Shown: positions 1-7,474, counted from the first letter of the stretch. The stretch: DNA of 12,542 nt from Sulfurovum sp. (GCA_015661535.1 DQVY01000179.1:1-12542), one strand, 5' to 3'. Notes: generated by a model not told the origin, from the sequence alone. Numbers and translations: made by a program.

Positions 1-448
1 CTTCTGTGCTCCATGTATCATCAAGTTTTCTATGGTACAACATCGTAATGAGACACTCATCTGTAGTGGTAGCCAAAAACTCTACAGCAAAGAGTCTGTT
101 TTTTAAAACCTCTTGTGAAGCATTTATCTTTTCAAGCAGTACCCACATGCGTTTCTCTATGGGCTCTATGACTTTGGGACATTCAGAAATGTTAATGGCA
201 CCTTTTTCACGTACCCCATCAACAGGCAACTTCCCCATTGCATAATCACATCTCTCACCCTCATGCCAAATACGAAACTCAGACCGTGCACGATAGTGTG
301 AGGGGGGAGAATCAAAGACTTCCAATGCTTCCGTATAAAATGGTGACAGAAGTCCTGAGACCCTCTGCTCTTTTTGTGTCAGTTGTTCTTCATACGAGAG
401 GTCAAAAAGACCACAGGAACCGCAGGTTCCAAAATGTTTACAATCCAA
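1..448 (-). CDS. trmA: tRNA (uracil-54-C5)-methyltransferase TrmA, 5' part only (gene continues past the left edge)
   Basis: Reading the minus strand from 448 gives 149 uninterrupted codons that run off the window, about 40% of a typical TrmA. Residues 51-63 (HYRARSEFRIWHE) and about 140-146 (YHRKLDD) match the TrmA family closely. The enzyme makes 5-methyluridine at position 54 of tRNA using S-adenosylmethionine; the catalytic Cys and SAM-binding region would lie outside the window. I choose the TTG start at 448 because a Shine-Dalgarno AAAGG (456-460) lies 7 nt upstream and because the N-terminus then begins with the Cys motif CKHFGTCGSC. Cys 3, 9, 12 and 90 have nearly the spacing of the iron-sulfur ligands of the related RlmD (RumA), which classical E. 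coli TrmA lacks. The gene is divergent from glmU. The product could instead be another RNA m5U methyltransferase of the same superfamily, but the TrmA signature is strong. Confidence 0.88.
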   Translation of the reverse strand, partial: MDCKHFGTCGSCGLFDLSYEEQLTQKEQRVSGLLSPFYTEALEVFDSPPSHYRARSEFRIWHEGERCDYAMGKLPVDGVREKGAINISECPKVIEPIEKRMWVLLEKINASQEVLKNRLFAVEFLATTTDECLITMLYHRKLDDTWSTE

Positions 449-450
449 AG

Positions 451-479
451 TTACGCCTTTAACTACAATTTGGTATAAT
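451..479 (+). promoter_or_regulatory. Predicted promoter of the glmU operon
   Basis: A perfect TATAAT (-10) lies at 474-479, about 45 bp before the glmU ATG. At 17 bp upstream is only a weak -35-like TTACGC (451-456), as is common in Campylobacterota. The gap between trmA and glmU is 76 bp, so both divergent promoters must lie in it. An 8-bp palindrome TTACGTAA (496-503) falls just downstream of the expected transcription start. Confidence 0.6.
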
Positions 480-524
480 CGCAATACTAATAGTTTTACG
501 TAATTTTATCGAAAAGGTTCTAAG

Positions 525-1820
525 ATGTCACTCTCTGTTGTCATACTTGCTGCGGGTCAAGGTACACGTATGAAGTCTACTACCCCTAAAGTCCTTCACA
601 AAATTTCTGGAAAATCTATGTTATTTCATGCCATAGATGCTGCAAAAGAAGTTTCAGATGACATTACTGTGGTACTTTACCATCAAGCAGAACGTATTCA
701 AGAAGAGATAGAGGCTGCTTACTCTGGCATTCATTTTCACTTACAAGATGCCAAACAATACCCAGGAACGGGTGGCGCAATGAAAGGTGTGAAAACCAAA
801 AACGAACGTACACTCATACTTAATGGTGACATGCCCCTCATTACCAAAGACTCACTCTTAGCCCTTACTTCTGGAGATGCTGATATCAATATGTCTGTCA
901 TTAAACTTGACGATCCAACAGGATATGGACGCGTGATTATTGAAAATGAAAAAGTGCTTGAGATTGTAGAACAAAAAGATTGTAACGAAGCACAGCTGCT
1001 TACGAAAACAGTAAACGCTGGCATTTATGCAGTGAACACTTCTTTACTTGAAAAGTACATCCCTGCCTTAGACAATAACAATGCCCAAGCAGAGTACTAT
1101 CTTACAGACATTGTGAAAATGGCAGTAGATGAAAACAAAACAGTCAACCCCATCTACGTAGAAGAAGAGGAGTTTAAAGGGGTAAACTCCAAACTTGACC
1201 TGGCCCATGCTGAAGAGATCATGCAGAGACGTATTAAAACTGCATGGATGAAAGCGGGGGTAAGCATGCGTTTGCCTGAAACCATTTACATTGATTGTCG
1301 TGCGACGTTTGAAGGTGAGTGTTTCCTGGAAAATGGCGTAAGCATTCAAGGAGCTTCTTTCATTAAAAATGCACATATCAAGACCCTCTCCGTCATTGAA
1401 GATTCCACCATAGAAAACTCAGATGTAGGGCCTATGGGAAGAGTGCGTCCAAACTCTGTACTGATAGACACACACATAGGAAACTTTGTAGAGGTCAAAA
1501 AGTCTACACTCACAGGGGTAAAAGCAGGACACTTGGCATATATAGGCGATGCAACGATCGATGAGGGTTCAAACATCGGTGCAGGGGTGATCACCTGTAA
1601 CTACGATGGGAAAAACAAATACCAAACGACCATAGGTAAAAATGTCTTTGTAGGCTCAGACACACAGCTTGTAGCACCATTGAACATCGCTGATGACGTG
1701 ATGATCGCTGCAGGAAGTACTGTCACAAAAGATGCACAGCAGGGAGATTTGATCCTTTCGCGCACCCCGCAGAAAAGTATTAAAAACTTCTTCTATACAT
1801 TTTTTGGTACAAAGGCATAA
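525..1820 (+). CDS. glmU: Bifunctional GlmU: GlcN-1-P acetyltransferase / GlcNAc-1-P uridyltransferase
   Basis: GlmU makes UDP-N-acetylglucosamine, the precursor for peptidoglycan and lipid A, in two cytoplasmic steps. The 431-residue protein has the N-terminal uridyltransferase Rossmann domain (about 1-225) with ILAAGQGTRMKS at 7-18, PGTGGAMKG at 80-88 and LNGDMPL at 99-105, then a left-handed beta-helix of hexapeptide repeats (about 250-410). Acetyltransferase residues known from E. coli are present: R308 (GRVRP), K325 (VEVKK), H336 and Y339 (GHLAYIGD), and the NYDGKNK loop at 359-365. It is slightly shorter than E. coli GlmU (456), mostly at the C-terminus. The ATG at 525 has an AAAAGG ribosome site (512-517) 7 nt upstream. 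It is the first gene of the operon, and coaBC starts 1 nt after its stop. Confidence 0.97.
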   Translation: MSLSVVILAAGQGTRMKSTTPKVLHKISGKSMLFHAIDAAKEVSDDITVVLYHQAERIQEEIEAAYSGIHFHLQDAKQYPGTGGAMKGVKTKNERTLILNGDMPLITKDSLLALTSGDADINMSVIKLDDPTGYGRVIIENEKVLEIVEQKDCNEAQLLTKTVNAGIYAVNTSLLEKYIPALDNNNAQAEYYLTDIVKMAVDENKTVNPIYVEEEEFKGVNSKLDLAHAEEIMQRRIKTAWMKAGVSMRLPETIYIDCRATFEGECFLENGVSIQGASFIKNAHIKTLSVIEDSTIENSDVGPMGRVRPNSVLIDTHIGNFVEVKKSTLTGVKAGHLAYIGDATIDEGSNIGAGVITCNYDGKNKYQTTIGKNVFVGSDTQLVAPLNIADDVMIAAGSTVTKDAQQGDLILSRTPQKSIKNFFYTFFGTKA

Positions 1821-1821
1821 G

Positions 1822-3042
1822 ATGCAGATAGACCTAAGTAGCAAATCTATTCTTTTGGCAGTCACGGGCAGTATCTCTGTCTATAAAGCCTGCGATCTGG
1901 CACGTCTGTTTGTAAAGGCAGGGGCAGAAGTGCATGTTATCATGACAAGATCTGCTGAACGTTTTGTCTCTGCCCTTACTTTTGAAGCACTTACACGAAA
2001 CCCTGTACTTACCGAAGAGAGTGAATCCTGGTCTTCTACCCTTAACCATATAGACATAGGTAAAATGTGTGATATTTGTGTCGTTGCTCCAGCTACAGCC
2101 AATACACTCAACAAAATAAGCCAAGGCTTTGCAGACACTATTTTAACCCAAACACTGCTTGCCTTTCAAGGTGACATTTTGCTTGCTCCCGCAGCCAACA
2201 CACAAATGCTTGCCAACCATGCCAGTGTCAAGAACCTTGACTTACTGCAGGCACAAGGCTATACCATCATCCATCCTCAAGAGAAATTACTCGCTTGTGG
2301 TGATGTCGGGGCTGGTGGTTTGGCTGAACCTACAGAGATTTTTTTTGAAACAGCCAGAGCACTCCTGCAAGAAGCGTTCTGGCTGGACAGGGCTGTTATC
2401 GTTACCGGGGGAGGAAGCAGGGAGAAGATAGACGAAGTACGTTATATCTCCAACTTCTCTTCAGGAAAAATGGCAAAGTCACTCTGTCTGGCACTCTACC
2501 TCAAAGGTGCCAAGGTACATTACCTCACCTCAATGGGTGCGGAGGGTTTGCCCTTGTCTATCACCTCTGAGGCCTTTGAAGAGGCAGAAGAATTATTAGT
2601 CCAGACGCAAAATGCACTAGACAGATGTAAAGAAAATGAAGTCTCACCTTATTTGTTTATGGTAGCCGCTGTGGCAGACTTCAAAGCACAGTCTCCACAA
2701 AAAGGAAAAGTGAAGAAGTCCTCTTTGGGTGAAACATGGAACATTACACTGACACAAAACCCAGACCTACTCTCTACACTTCAAAGAGAGGGTATAAAAA
2801 CCGTTGCTTTTAAAGCAGAGATGGACAGCAAAGAGGGCTTAAACAATGCGGTGAATCTACTCACACAAAAAAAGGTAGATGCCGTCTGCTATAACCTGCT
2901 GCAAGATGCCACCAGTTTTGGAGGAAATGAGAATGAGATCACCTTTATTACCAAAGAGACACAAGTAGCCTTAGGCAGAGCAGACAAATTAAGCCTGTCA
3001 CAAAAAATTGTCGACCAGGCAAAGAAGTTAGACCGTGCCTAA
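1822..3042 (+). CDS. coaBC: Bifunctional phosphopantothenoylcysteine decarboxylase / phosphopantothenate-cysteine ligase
   Basis: CoaBC performs two consecutive steps of coenzyme A synthesis: joining cysteine to 4'-phosphopantothenate, then decarboxylating the product to 4'-phosphopantetheine. The 406-residue protein carries the FMN-dependent CoaC domain (about 1-185) with catalytic His76 in HIDIGK, the PATAN variant of the PASANT motif (90-94) and Cys159 in LLACGDVGAGG. The CoaB domain (about 188-406) has GGGSREKIDEVRYISNFSSG (196-215), AAVADFK with the expected lysine at 288, and NPDLL at 313-317. I use the ATG at 1822 because AAAGG (1811-1815) lies 6 nt before it. An in-frame ATG at 1804 would overlap glmU and adds only six residues with no family support. 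Its 3' end overlaps uppS by 8 bp. Confidence 0.96.
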   Translation: MQIDLSSKSILLAVTGSISVYKACDLARLFVKAGAEVHVIMTRSAERFVSALTFEALTRNPVLTEESESWSSTLNHIDIGKMCDICVVAPATANTLNKISQGFADTILTQTLLAFQGDILLAPAANTQMLANHASVKNLDLLQAQGYTIIHPQEKLLACGDVGAGGLAEPTEIFFETARALLQEAFWLDRAVIVTGGGSREKIDEVRYISNFSSGKMAKSLCLALYLKGAKVHYLTSMGAEGLPLSITSEAFEEAEELLVQTQNALDRCKENEVSPYLFMVAAVADFKAQSPQKGKVKKSSLGETWNITLTQNPDLLSTLQREGIKTVAFKAEMDSKEGLNNAVNLLTQKKVDAVCYNLLQDATSFGGNENEITFITKETQVALGRADKLSLSQKIVDQAKKLDRA

Positions 3043-3721
3043 AACAGCACTGAAACACCTGGCTATCATCATGGATGGGAATGGAAGATGGGCAAAAAAA
3101 CGCGGGCTTTCACGCACAAAAGGACATGAAGCCGGTGCAGAAGCCATTCGTGACATTACTACCTACTGTGCGGCACATACAGAAATTGAAACTGCTACCT
3201 TTTATGCCTTCAGTACAGAGAACTGGAAACGTCCCAAGTTGGAAGTAGAGTTTCTTATGAAACTACTTGAGAGGTATCTAAAAAATGAGCTTGCCACCTA
3301 CCAAGAACATGGGGTACGCTTTAAAGCCATAGGATGTTTGGATCAATTTTCAAAAGCCCTGCAAAAATGTATTGCCAAAACAGAAGAGCTGACCAAAGAC
3401 AATACAAATCTTACGCAAATCCTTGCACTCAATTACGGTTCCCGTTCAGAGATCACCTCTGCAGTAAACAAGCTTATGGCTGAAGGTAAAACATCTGTCA
3501 GCGAAGAAGAGATCTCACAAGCCCTGCAAACACCTTACACAGACATAGATCTTCTCATTCGTACTTCAGGAGAGCAACGACTTTCAAACTTTCTTTTATG
3601 GCAAATCTCTTACGCTGAATTTGCCTTTACTCCCACACTTTGGCCAGATTTTTCTGCGGAAGAATTAGATACGATCATACACGATTTTACACAACGCAGC
3701 AGACGATTTGGAGGTCTCTAA
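3035..3721 (+). CDS. uppS: Isoprenyl transferase (undecaprenyl diphosphate synthase)
   Basis: This cis-prenyltransferase condenses isopentenyl diphosphate onto farnesyl diphosphate to make the C55 carrier lipid for peptidoglycan and surface polysaccharide. At 228 residues it is near the family's normal length. Visible motifs: HLAIIMDGNGRWAKKRG (8-24) with catalytic Asp14, GHEAG (30-34), YAFSTENWKRP (57-67), NYGSRSEI (133-140), RTSGEQRLSNFLLWQ (176-190) and the C-terminal RSRRFGG (221-227). The start is a GTG at 3035, inside the end of coaBC; only a weak purine stretch (AAGAAG) precedes it, so translation is probably coupled to coaBC. The next ATG (3071) would remove part of the active site and is rejected. 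Its last codons contain the GGAGGT ribosome site for the next gene. Confidence 0.96.
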   Translation: MPKTALKHLAIIMDGNGRWAKKRGLSRTKGHEAGAEAIRDITTYCAAHTEIETATFYAFSTENWKRPKLEVEFLMKLLERYLKNELATYQEHGVRFKAIGCLDQFSKALQKCIAKTEELTKDNTNLTQILALNYGSRSEITSAVNKLMAEGKTSVSEEEISQALQTPYTDIDLLIRTSGEQRLSNFLLWQISYAEFAFTPTLWPDFSAEELDTIIHDFTQRSRRFGGL

Positions 3722-4467
3722 TGTCAGAAAATATACTTATAGAAATAGCACTCATAGTCTTTGTTTTTGGGGCCATGATCGGTTCTTTTTTAAATGTGGT
3801 CATTTACCGCATACCTAAAGGAGAGAGTATTGTCTTTCCTTCTTCCAAATGTCAAAGTTGTGGAAATTCCTTAAAATGGTATCACAATATTCCCATCTTT
3901 TCCTGGTTATTTTTAAGAGGAAAATGTGCTTTTTGTAAAGAGAAGATATCTATACAGTACCCTTTGGTTGAATTCATTACAGGGCTGCTCTTTACTGCCC
4001 TGTATGTGAAACTCGGTCTGGTCTGGTATCTGCCTTTCATGGCTGCATCATTTGCAGCCTTACTTGCACTGGTCATGATAGATTTTAAATATATGGCAGT
4101 ACCTGACAATGTCAATTTTGCAGCGTTGGTATTTGCACTCATGCAACCAGAGTTTCTAAATGCACTCATGTATGCAGCCATTGCTGCGGGTGGGCTTTAC
4201 CTTATAGGCCTTCTCTCCTCTTTACTTGCGAGAAAACAGGCTATGGGCGGGGCAGATGTCATTGTAGCAGGTACGATGGGTGCTTTACTGGGTTTCCCTA
4301 ACTTTTTTATGGCACTTTTTCTTTCTGCACTTTTGGCCATGATACCCGCACTCATCTGGAGAGACAAGGGTGTCCCTTTTGTACCTTTCTTAGCCCTGGC
4401 AACCTTCATTGTCTACCTCTATGACACGCAAGCAACACAACTGTTGGAAACACTCATCTATGGTTAA
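3721..4467 (+). CDS. Prepilin peptidase / N-methyltransferase (PilD/GspO family, A24)
   Basis: This integral inner-membrane enzyme would cleave the leader of type IV pilin-like or pseudopilin proteins and usually methylates the new N-terminus. The 248-residue product has the N-terminal methyltransferase-type domain with MIGSFLNVVIYRIP (19-32) and a zinc-type tetracysteine motif, CQSC (44-47) and CAFC (69-72). Several membrane helices follow. The two catalytic aspartates fit D121 in IDFKYMAVPD and D179 in MGGADV; the second motif is GGAD rather than the usual GxGD. The ATG at 3721 overlaps the uppS stop by one base (TAATG), and a strong GGAGGT lies at 3710-3715, 5 nt upstream. No pilin or secretion gene is in the window, so the substrate is unknown. 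Confidence 0.9.
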   Translation: MSENILIEIALIVFVFGAMIGSFLNVVIYRIPKGESIVFPSSKCQSCGNSLKWYHNIPIFSWLFLRGKCAFCKEKISIQYPLVEFITGLLFTALYVKLGLVWYLPFMAASFAALLALVMIDFKYMAVPDNVNFAALVFALMQPEFLNALMYAAIAAGGLYLIGLLSSLLARKQAMGGADVIVAGTMGALLGFPNFFMALFLSALLAMIPALIWRDKGVPFVPFLALATFIVYLYDTQATQLLETLIYG

Positions 4468-5479
4468 TATCAAAGGCTATATCGCTTCGAATTTCACTAA
4501 GTCTTTCCTGACGATATTTCTGCCCTTTTTTCTCATTATCTCTTTGGTGTTTCTTGTACGTATTGCTGCACTGACTGCCAAGATACAAATCAGCTTTTCT
4601 GAGCTCCTGCTTCTTTACAGCTACTCTATCCCTGAGATATTTTTTTATACTATACCCCTCTCATTCATTGCTGCCTTGGCCAATTTACTCATTAAACTCT
4701 CGCAGGACAATGAGCTGATCGCCCTCTATGCTTTAGGGTTAAGATCTAAAAAAATACTACGTCATCTGCTGATCTTCGGTTTTCTTTTTTCATTCCTTCT
4801 TGCAAGTATCTCTCTCCTTGCCATGCCGCTGAGTAAACAATTTTACCATGCGTTCAAAGAAGAGAAGAAGAATGATGCAAAACTCAATATCATACCGGGA
4901 AAACTGGGTCAGAAATTTGGAGATTTTTATATTTATGTTCAAAAAAAAGAGAATGACATCTTCCATAATATTGTCATCTATAACCGCACAGAGAAAGAGA
5001 GTGAACAGTTCTTTTCCTCCCAGACAGGATATCTTGCACAAAAACAGGGTATCACTTCTTTAGTCTTAAATGAAGGGTATGGATATACCTACTCCAAAGA
5101 CAAAATGCAGCAGGCCCAATACCAAACAATGGAATTTTTTGACTCTACACAAAAAACAAAATTTAAATTTGAAAGCCTAAAAACCTATTGGGATCACTTC
5201 GGTACAGACAAAAACTTTATGAAAAAAATCCTATTTTTCGTTTTTGTCAGCTTTATACCTCTTCTCTCTGTCTATCTTGTGGCTGCCTTTACTATGATCA
5301 ACCCCCGATACCAAAAAAACCACTCTTTTATAGTCATTTTTGTGACCACGCTGTCCCTCTATCTAGTCGCCTCCTCTTTACAAAAATGGGGTACACCGTA
5401 CATACTTTTGGCCGCTGTAACTACTGTAGGACTTTTAGGACAATGGCTCTTTCATAAACGTGTAGCAAGATATTTCTAA
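4460..5479 (+). CDS. LptF/LptG (YjgP/YjgQ) family permease
   Basis: Members of this family form the inner-membrane part of the Lpt machine that extracts lipopolysaccharide and passes it to the periplasmic bridge. The 339-residue product shows the family layout: two or three N-terminal membrane helices, the conserved cytoplasmic stretch LSQDNELIALYALG at about 80-93, a soluble periplasmic beta-rich region (about 130-255), then three C-terminal helices. I cannot separate LptF from LptG, so no symbol is given. The ATG at 4460 overlaps the prepilin peptidase gene by 8 bp and has GGAAA (4446-4450) 9 nt upstream; an earlier in-frame ATG at 4409 would add 17 polar residues unlike the family. The stop overlaps truA by one base. 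The setting with glmU and uppS fits an envelope role. Confidence 0.85.
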   Translation: MVNIKGYIASNFTKSFLTIFLPFFLIISLVFLVRIAALTAKIQISFSELLLLYSYSIPEIFFYTIPLSFIAALANLLIKLSQDNELIALYALGLRSKKILRHLLIFGFLFSFLLASISLLAMPLSKQFYHAFKEEKKNDAKLNIIPGKLGQKFGDFYIYVQKKENDIFHNIVIYNRTEKESEQFFSSQTGYLAQKQGITSLVLNEGYGYTYSKDKMQQAQYQTMEFFDSTQKTKFKFESLKTYWDHFGTDKNFMKKILFFVFVSFIPLLSVYLVAAFTMINPRYQKNHSFIVIFVTTLSLYLVASSLQKWGTPYILLAAVTTVGLLGQWLFHKRVARYF

Positions 5480-6201
5480 TGCGTGTAAAAGCTGTGATAA
5501 GTTACGATGGAAGTGCCTACAAAGGCTTTCAAAAACAGACTTCCACAAACAACACCATCACCACAGCGCTTGAAAAAGCACTACGGGCTTTACATATAGA
5601 TTCACCTATAACAGGAAGCGGCAGAACAGATGCCGGTGTACATGCCACAGGACAGGTGATACATTTTGATCTGCCTTATTTTTGGCAGGATCTGGAAAAG
5701 CTGAAAGTAAATCTAAACCGAAAACTGGACGATATCTATGTGAAACACATCAGCAAAGCAGAAGATGATTTTCATGCACGTTTTTCTGCAAAAAAAAGGG
5801 TGTACCGTTATGTGTTCAAAGCCTCTAAACCTTCGGTCTTTGAACAAAAATATATCTCCTATTATGAAACATTTGATCCTGCCAAACTTCTCGAAGCGCT
5901 GAAGACTTTTGAAGGCAAACATGACTTTGAGCTCTTTCATAAAACAGGCTCTGTCACTCACACAAATATAAGAGAGATTTACCATGCGAAGTATAAAGCG
6001 TATAAAGGGTACCATTTTATCTATTTTAAGGCAAATGGGTTTTTACGTGCACAGGTACGTATGATGGTGGCTATGGCCATGGCTTATGCTACAGACAGCA
6101 TCACACTAAAACAACTTAACGAACAGCTAGCCTGTAAAAAAAAGCACTCGACAACATTAGCACCGGCAGAGGGACTCTACCTTGCTACTATACTTTACTA
6201 A
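5479..6201 (+). CDS. truA: tRNA pseudouridine(38-40) synthase TruA
   Basis: TruA isomerises uridines 38-40 in the anticodon arm of many tRNAs. The 240-residue protein is near family length. The active-site motif GSGRTDAGVHA lies at 46-56 with catalytic Asp51, the N-terminal strand motif ISYDGSAYKGFQ is at 7-18, the conserved RVYRYVF segment is at about 108-114, and the C-terminal FLRAQVRMMV motif follows at about 188-197. The start codon overlaps the preceding stop as TAATG, so translation is probably coupled. It is the sixth gene of the operon, and the following cytochrome gene begins 11 nt after its stop. Confidence 0.96.
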   Translation: MRVKAVISYDGSAYKGFQKQTSTNNTITTALEKALRALHIDSPITGSGRTDAGVHATGQVIHFDLPYFWQDLEKLKVNLNRKLDDIYVKHISKAEDDFHARFSAKKRVYRYVFKASKPSVFEQKYISYYETFDPAKLLEALKTFEGKHDFELFHKTGSVTHTNIREIYHAKYKAYKGYHFIYFKANGFLRAQVRMMVAMAMAYATDSITLKQLNEQLACKKKHSTTLAPAEGLYLATILY

Positions 6202-6212
6202 AGGAATTTACC

Positions 6213-6566
6213 TTGAAAAAATTTTTACTGCTTACTGCTTTTAGCTTATCGGCCTATGCAGACAATGCTATGGAGATGCTCTACTTAAAAAATGCCTGCA
6301 ACAGCTGTCATGGTATGTATGGGGAGGGTATGGGTGCTTCTCCAAGACTTCAGGGAGTGGCAGAGCATACTTTACTAAGAAGGCTCAAAGATCTTCAGAA
6401 TGGAAAAACCCGTTCTGCTTTTGGTTCGGTAATGATATCTTTTGCAAAAACCCTGGATGAAAATGAAACCAAAGCGATGGCAAAGTATCTTTCAACACTT
6501 AAGACAACAGTAGATGAGGGACGCTATGATATAGAGTTTGAACCCGCAGGAGATGGCGGGTCTTAA
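6213..6566 (+). CDS. Small periplasmic class I cytochrome c
   Basis: This is a 117-residue exported monohaem cytochrome c, probably an electron carrier in the periplasm; its redox partner cannot be told from the sequence. Residues 1-16 form a short signal peptide ending SAYA, followed by one haem-binding CNSCH (29-33). The likely distal ligand is Met74 in VMISFAKTLDENE, the usual class I arrangement. The start is TTG at 6213, supported by AAGGA (6201-6205) 7 nt upstream and by the signal peptide beginning MKKFLLL directly at it. It is the last gene of the glmU operon, 11 nt after truA, and is followed by a hairpin terminator. A haem protein at the end of an envelope/tRNA operon is unexpected and may simply be readthrough expression. 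Confidence 0.9.
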   Translation: MKKFLLLTAFSLSAYADNAMEMLYLKNACNSCHGMYGEGMGASPRLQGVAEHTLLRRLKDLQNGKTRSAFGSVMISFAKTLDENETKAMAKYLSTLKTTVDEGRYDIEFEPAGDGGS

Positions 6567-6569
6567 GAT

Positions 6570-6597
6570 GCTGTTTCTATAGGAACAGCTTTAACTT
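6570..6597 (+). terminator. Probable rho-independent terminator of the glmU operon
   Basis: An 8-bp stem (6570-6577 with 6582-6589, GCTGTTTC/GGAACAGC, one T-G pair) with a TATA loop starts 3 nt after the cytochrome stop and is followed by the T-rich stretch TTTAACTT. It separates two convergent genes. In the opposite direction the T-run is poor, so it is mainly a plus-strand terminator. Confidence 0.6.
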
Positions 6598-7429
6598 ACG
6601 GTACAGGCACTTCTTCTTTCATCTCTGTTCTTAATGTCTCAACAGGTGCAGAGGGTGCTTCAATCGTAGGTGTAACGACAGCCGGTGTTTCCACTGCTGG
6701 TACTTCAGGTATTACTTTCACTTCTGGGGTTTCTACTGCTACAGGAGCCGATTCCGCTACTTCTTGCACAGCAGGAATCTCAGGTTTACTTTCCACTTTT
6801 GGTGCTTCTGCCACAGGAGCCGCAGGTGTTACTGCAGGTACAGGAGCAGGAGTGCTAACAGGTGTAGATACCGCTGCTTTTTCTGCCAACTTTTCGTTCA
6901 TCTCTTCTATCTCTTCTCTCAGGTCAAAGAGTTCATCATCCAAAGTGCTCACTTTTTCAACATTCATACCATGTTCATACACAAGCTCTCCACCCTCTTT
7001 TCCCTGTACAAAGATACCATACACCAAGCCCATGAGTACAACAATATAAAGAAACTTCATAAAGCCATTTTTCGTCACCGCTGCCAAAAATTTGAACACA
7101 AGTACGACCGCAGGTGCCAACAACAGATAGGTACCTAAAAGTTTATGCTCGGAAAGTGCTGTTTTCCCTGCTTCCGTTAATGCAGGATAGGCTTCTTTAC
7201 CATCTGTCAAACCTGTTAAGTACGCCACTGCGCCAACAAGTATCATGACAAAGATCAAAAAGAAATTAATACCGCCAATGGCTTTTTTCTTAAATATTAA
7301 ATTAAGCAGTTCCAAAAGAAGTATGATCACAGGTAAAGCGATCATAAAATGAACAACAGGAGGGTGTAATAGTACCGCAAGGTCAAAGGGGAGTTCAACT
7401 TTTGGTAAGGTAATAGCAGGTAGTGTCAT
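6596..7429 (-). CDS. DUF2231-like membrane protein with coiled coil and long Pro/Ala/Val-rich tail
   Basis: The 277-residue product has two parts. Residues 1-155 hold about four membrane helices and resemble the uncharacterised DUF2231 family: HPPVVHF at 22-28, LTGLTDGKEA at 71-80, SEHKLLGT at 93-100 and GGELVYEHG at 146-154. The histidines at 22, 28, 95 and 153 recur at characteristic family positions and could bind a metal or haem, but this is inference. Residues 160-185 form a short charged coiled coil (LDDELFDLREEIEEMNEKL). Residues 186-277 are a low-complexity tail of Pro, Ala, Val, Thr and Glu, unusual for the family. The ATG at 7429 has AAGGA (7438-7442) 8 nt upstream. It lies 45 bp after hemJ on the same strand and may have its own promoter. 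Function unknown. Confidence 0.75.
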   Translation of the reverse strand: MTLPAITLPKVELPFDLAVLLHPPVVHFMIALPVIILLLELLNLIFKKKAIGGINFFLIFVMILVGAVAYLTGLTDGKEAYPALTEAGKTALSEHKLLGTYLLLAPAVVLVFKFLAAVTKNGFMKFLYIVVLMGLVYGIFVQGKEGGELVYEHGMNVEKVSTLDDELFDLREEIEEMNEKLAEKAAVSTPVSTPAPVPAVTPAAPVAEAPKVESKPEIPAVQEVAESAPVAVETPEVKVIPEVPAVETPAVVTPTIEAPSAPVETLRTEMKEEVPVP

Positions 7430-7457
7430 AATGAATATCCTTAAATTTTAGTGAAAG

Positions 7458-7466
7458 ATTATAACA
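7458..7466 (-). promoter_or_regulatory. Possible extended -10 promoter for the DUF2231-like gene
   Basis: In the 45-bp gap after hemJ the minus strand reads TGTTATAAT, an exact extended -10 (TGnTATAAT), 28 bp before the ATG. No good -35 is visible, but extended -10 promoters can do without one. The gene may therefore be expressed separately as well as by readthrough from hemJ. Confidence 0.45.
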
Positions 7467-7474
7467 CAAATCTG

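Noticed and set aside
6..462. Plus-strand open frames of 79 and 74 codons at 6-245 and 238-462.
   Set aside because: They are opposite to the trmA-like gene, which has convincing family motifs on the minus strand; neither frame has a ribosome site or a recognisable product.
496..503. 8-bp palindrome TTACGTAA in the trmA-glmU gap as an operator.
   Set aside because: It is too short and AT-rich to claim as a binding site without a second copy or known regulator.
1804..1821. Upstream ATG for coaBC at 1804.
   Set aside because: It lies inside glmU without a ribosome site; the ATG at 1822 has AAAGG at the right distance and gives the normal family N-terminus.
3640..3720. Longer start for the prepilin peptidase at 3640.
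   Set aside because: It would add 27 polar residues encoded within uppS; GGAGGT precedes the ATG at 3721.
6764..7138. Plus-strand 124-codon frame, Arg/Cys/Phe-rich, opposite the DUF2231-like gene.
   Set aside because: Its composition is the antisense image of the Pro/Ala/Val-rich tail and membrane codons; no ribosome site or family match.
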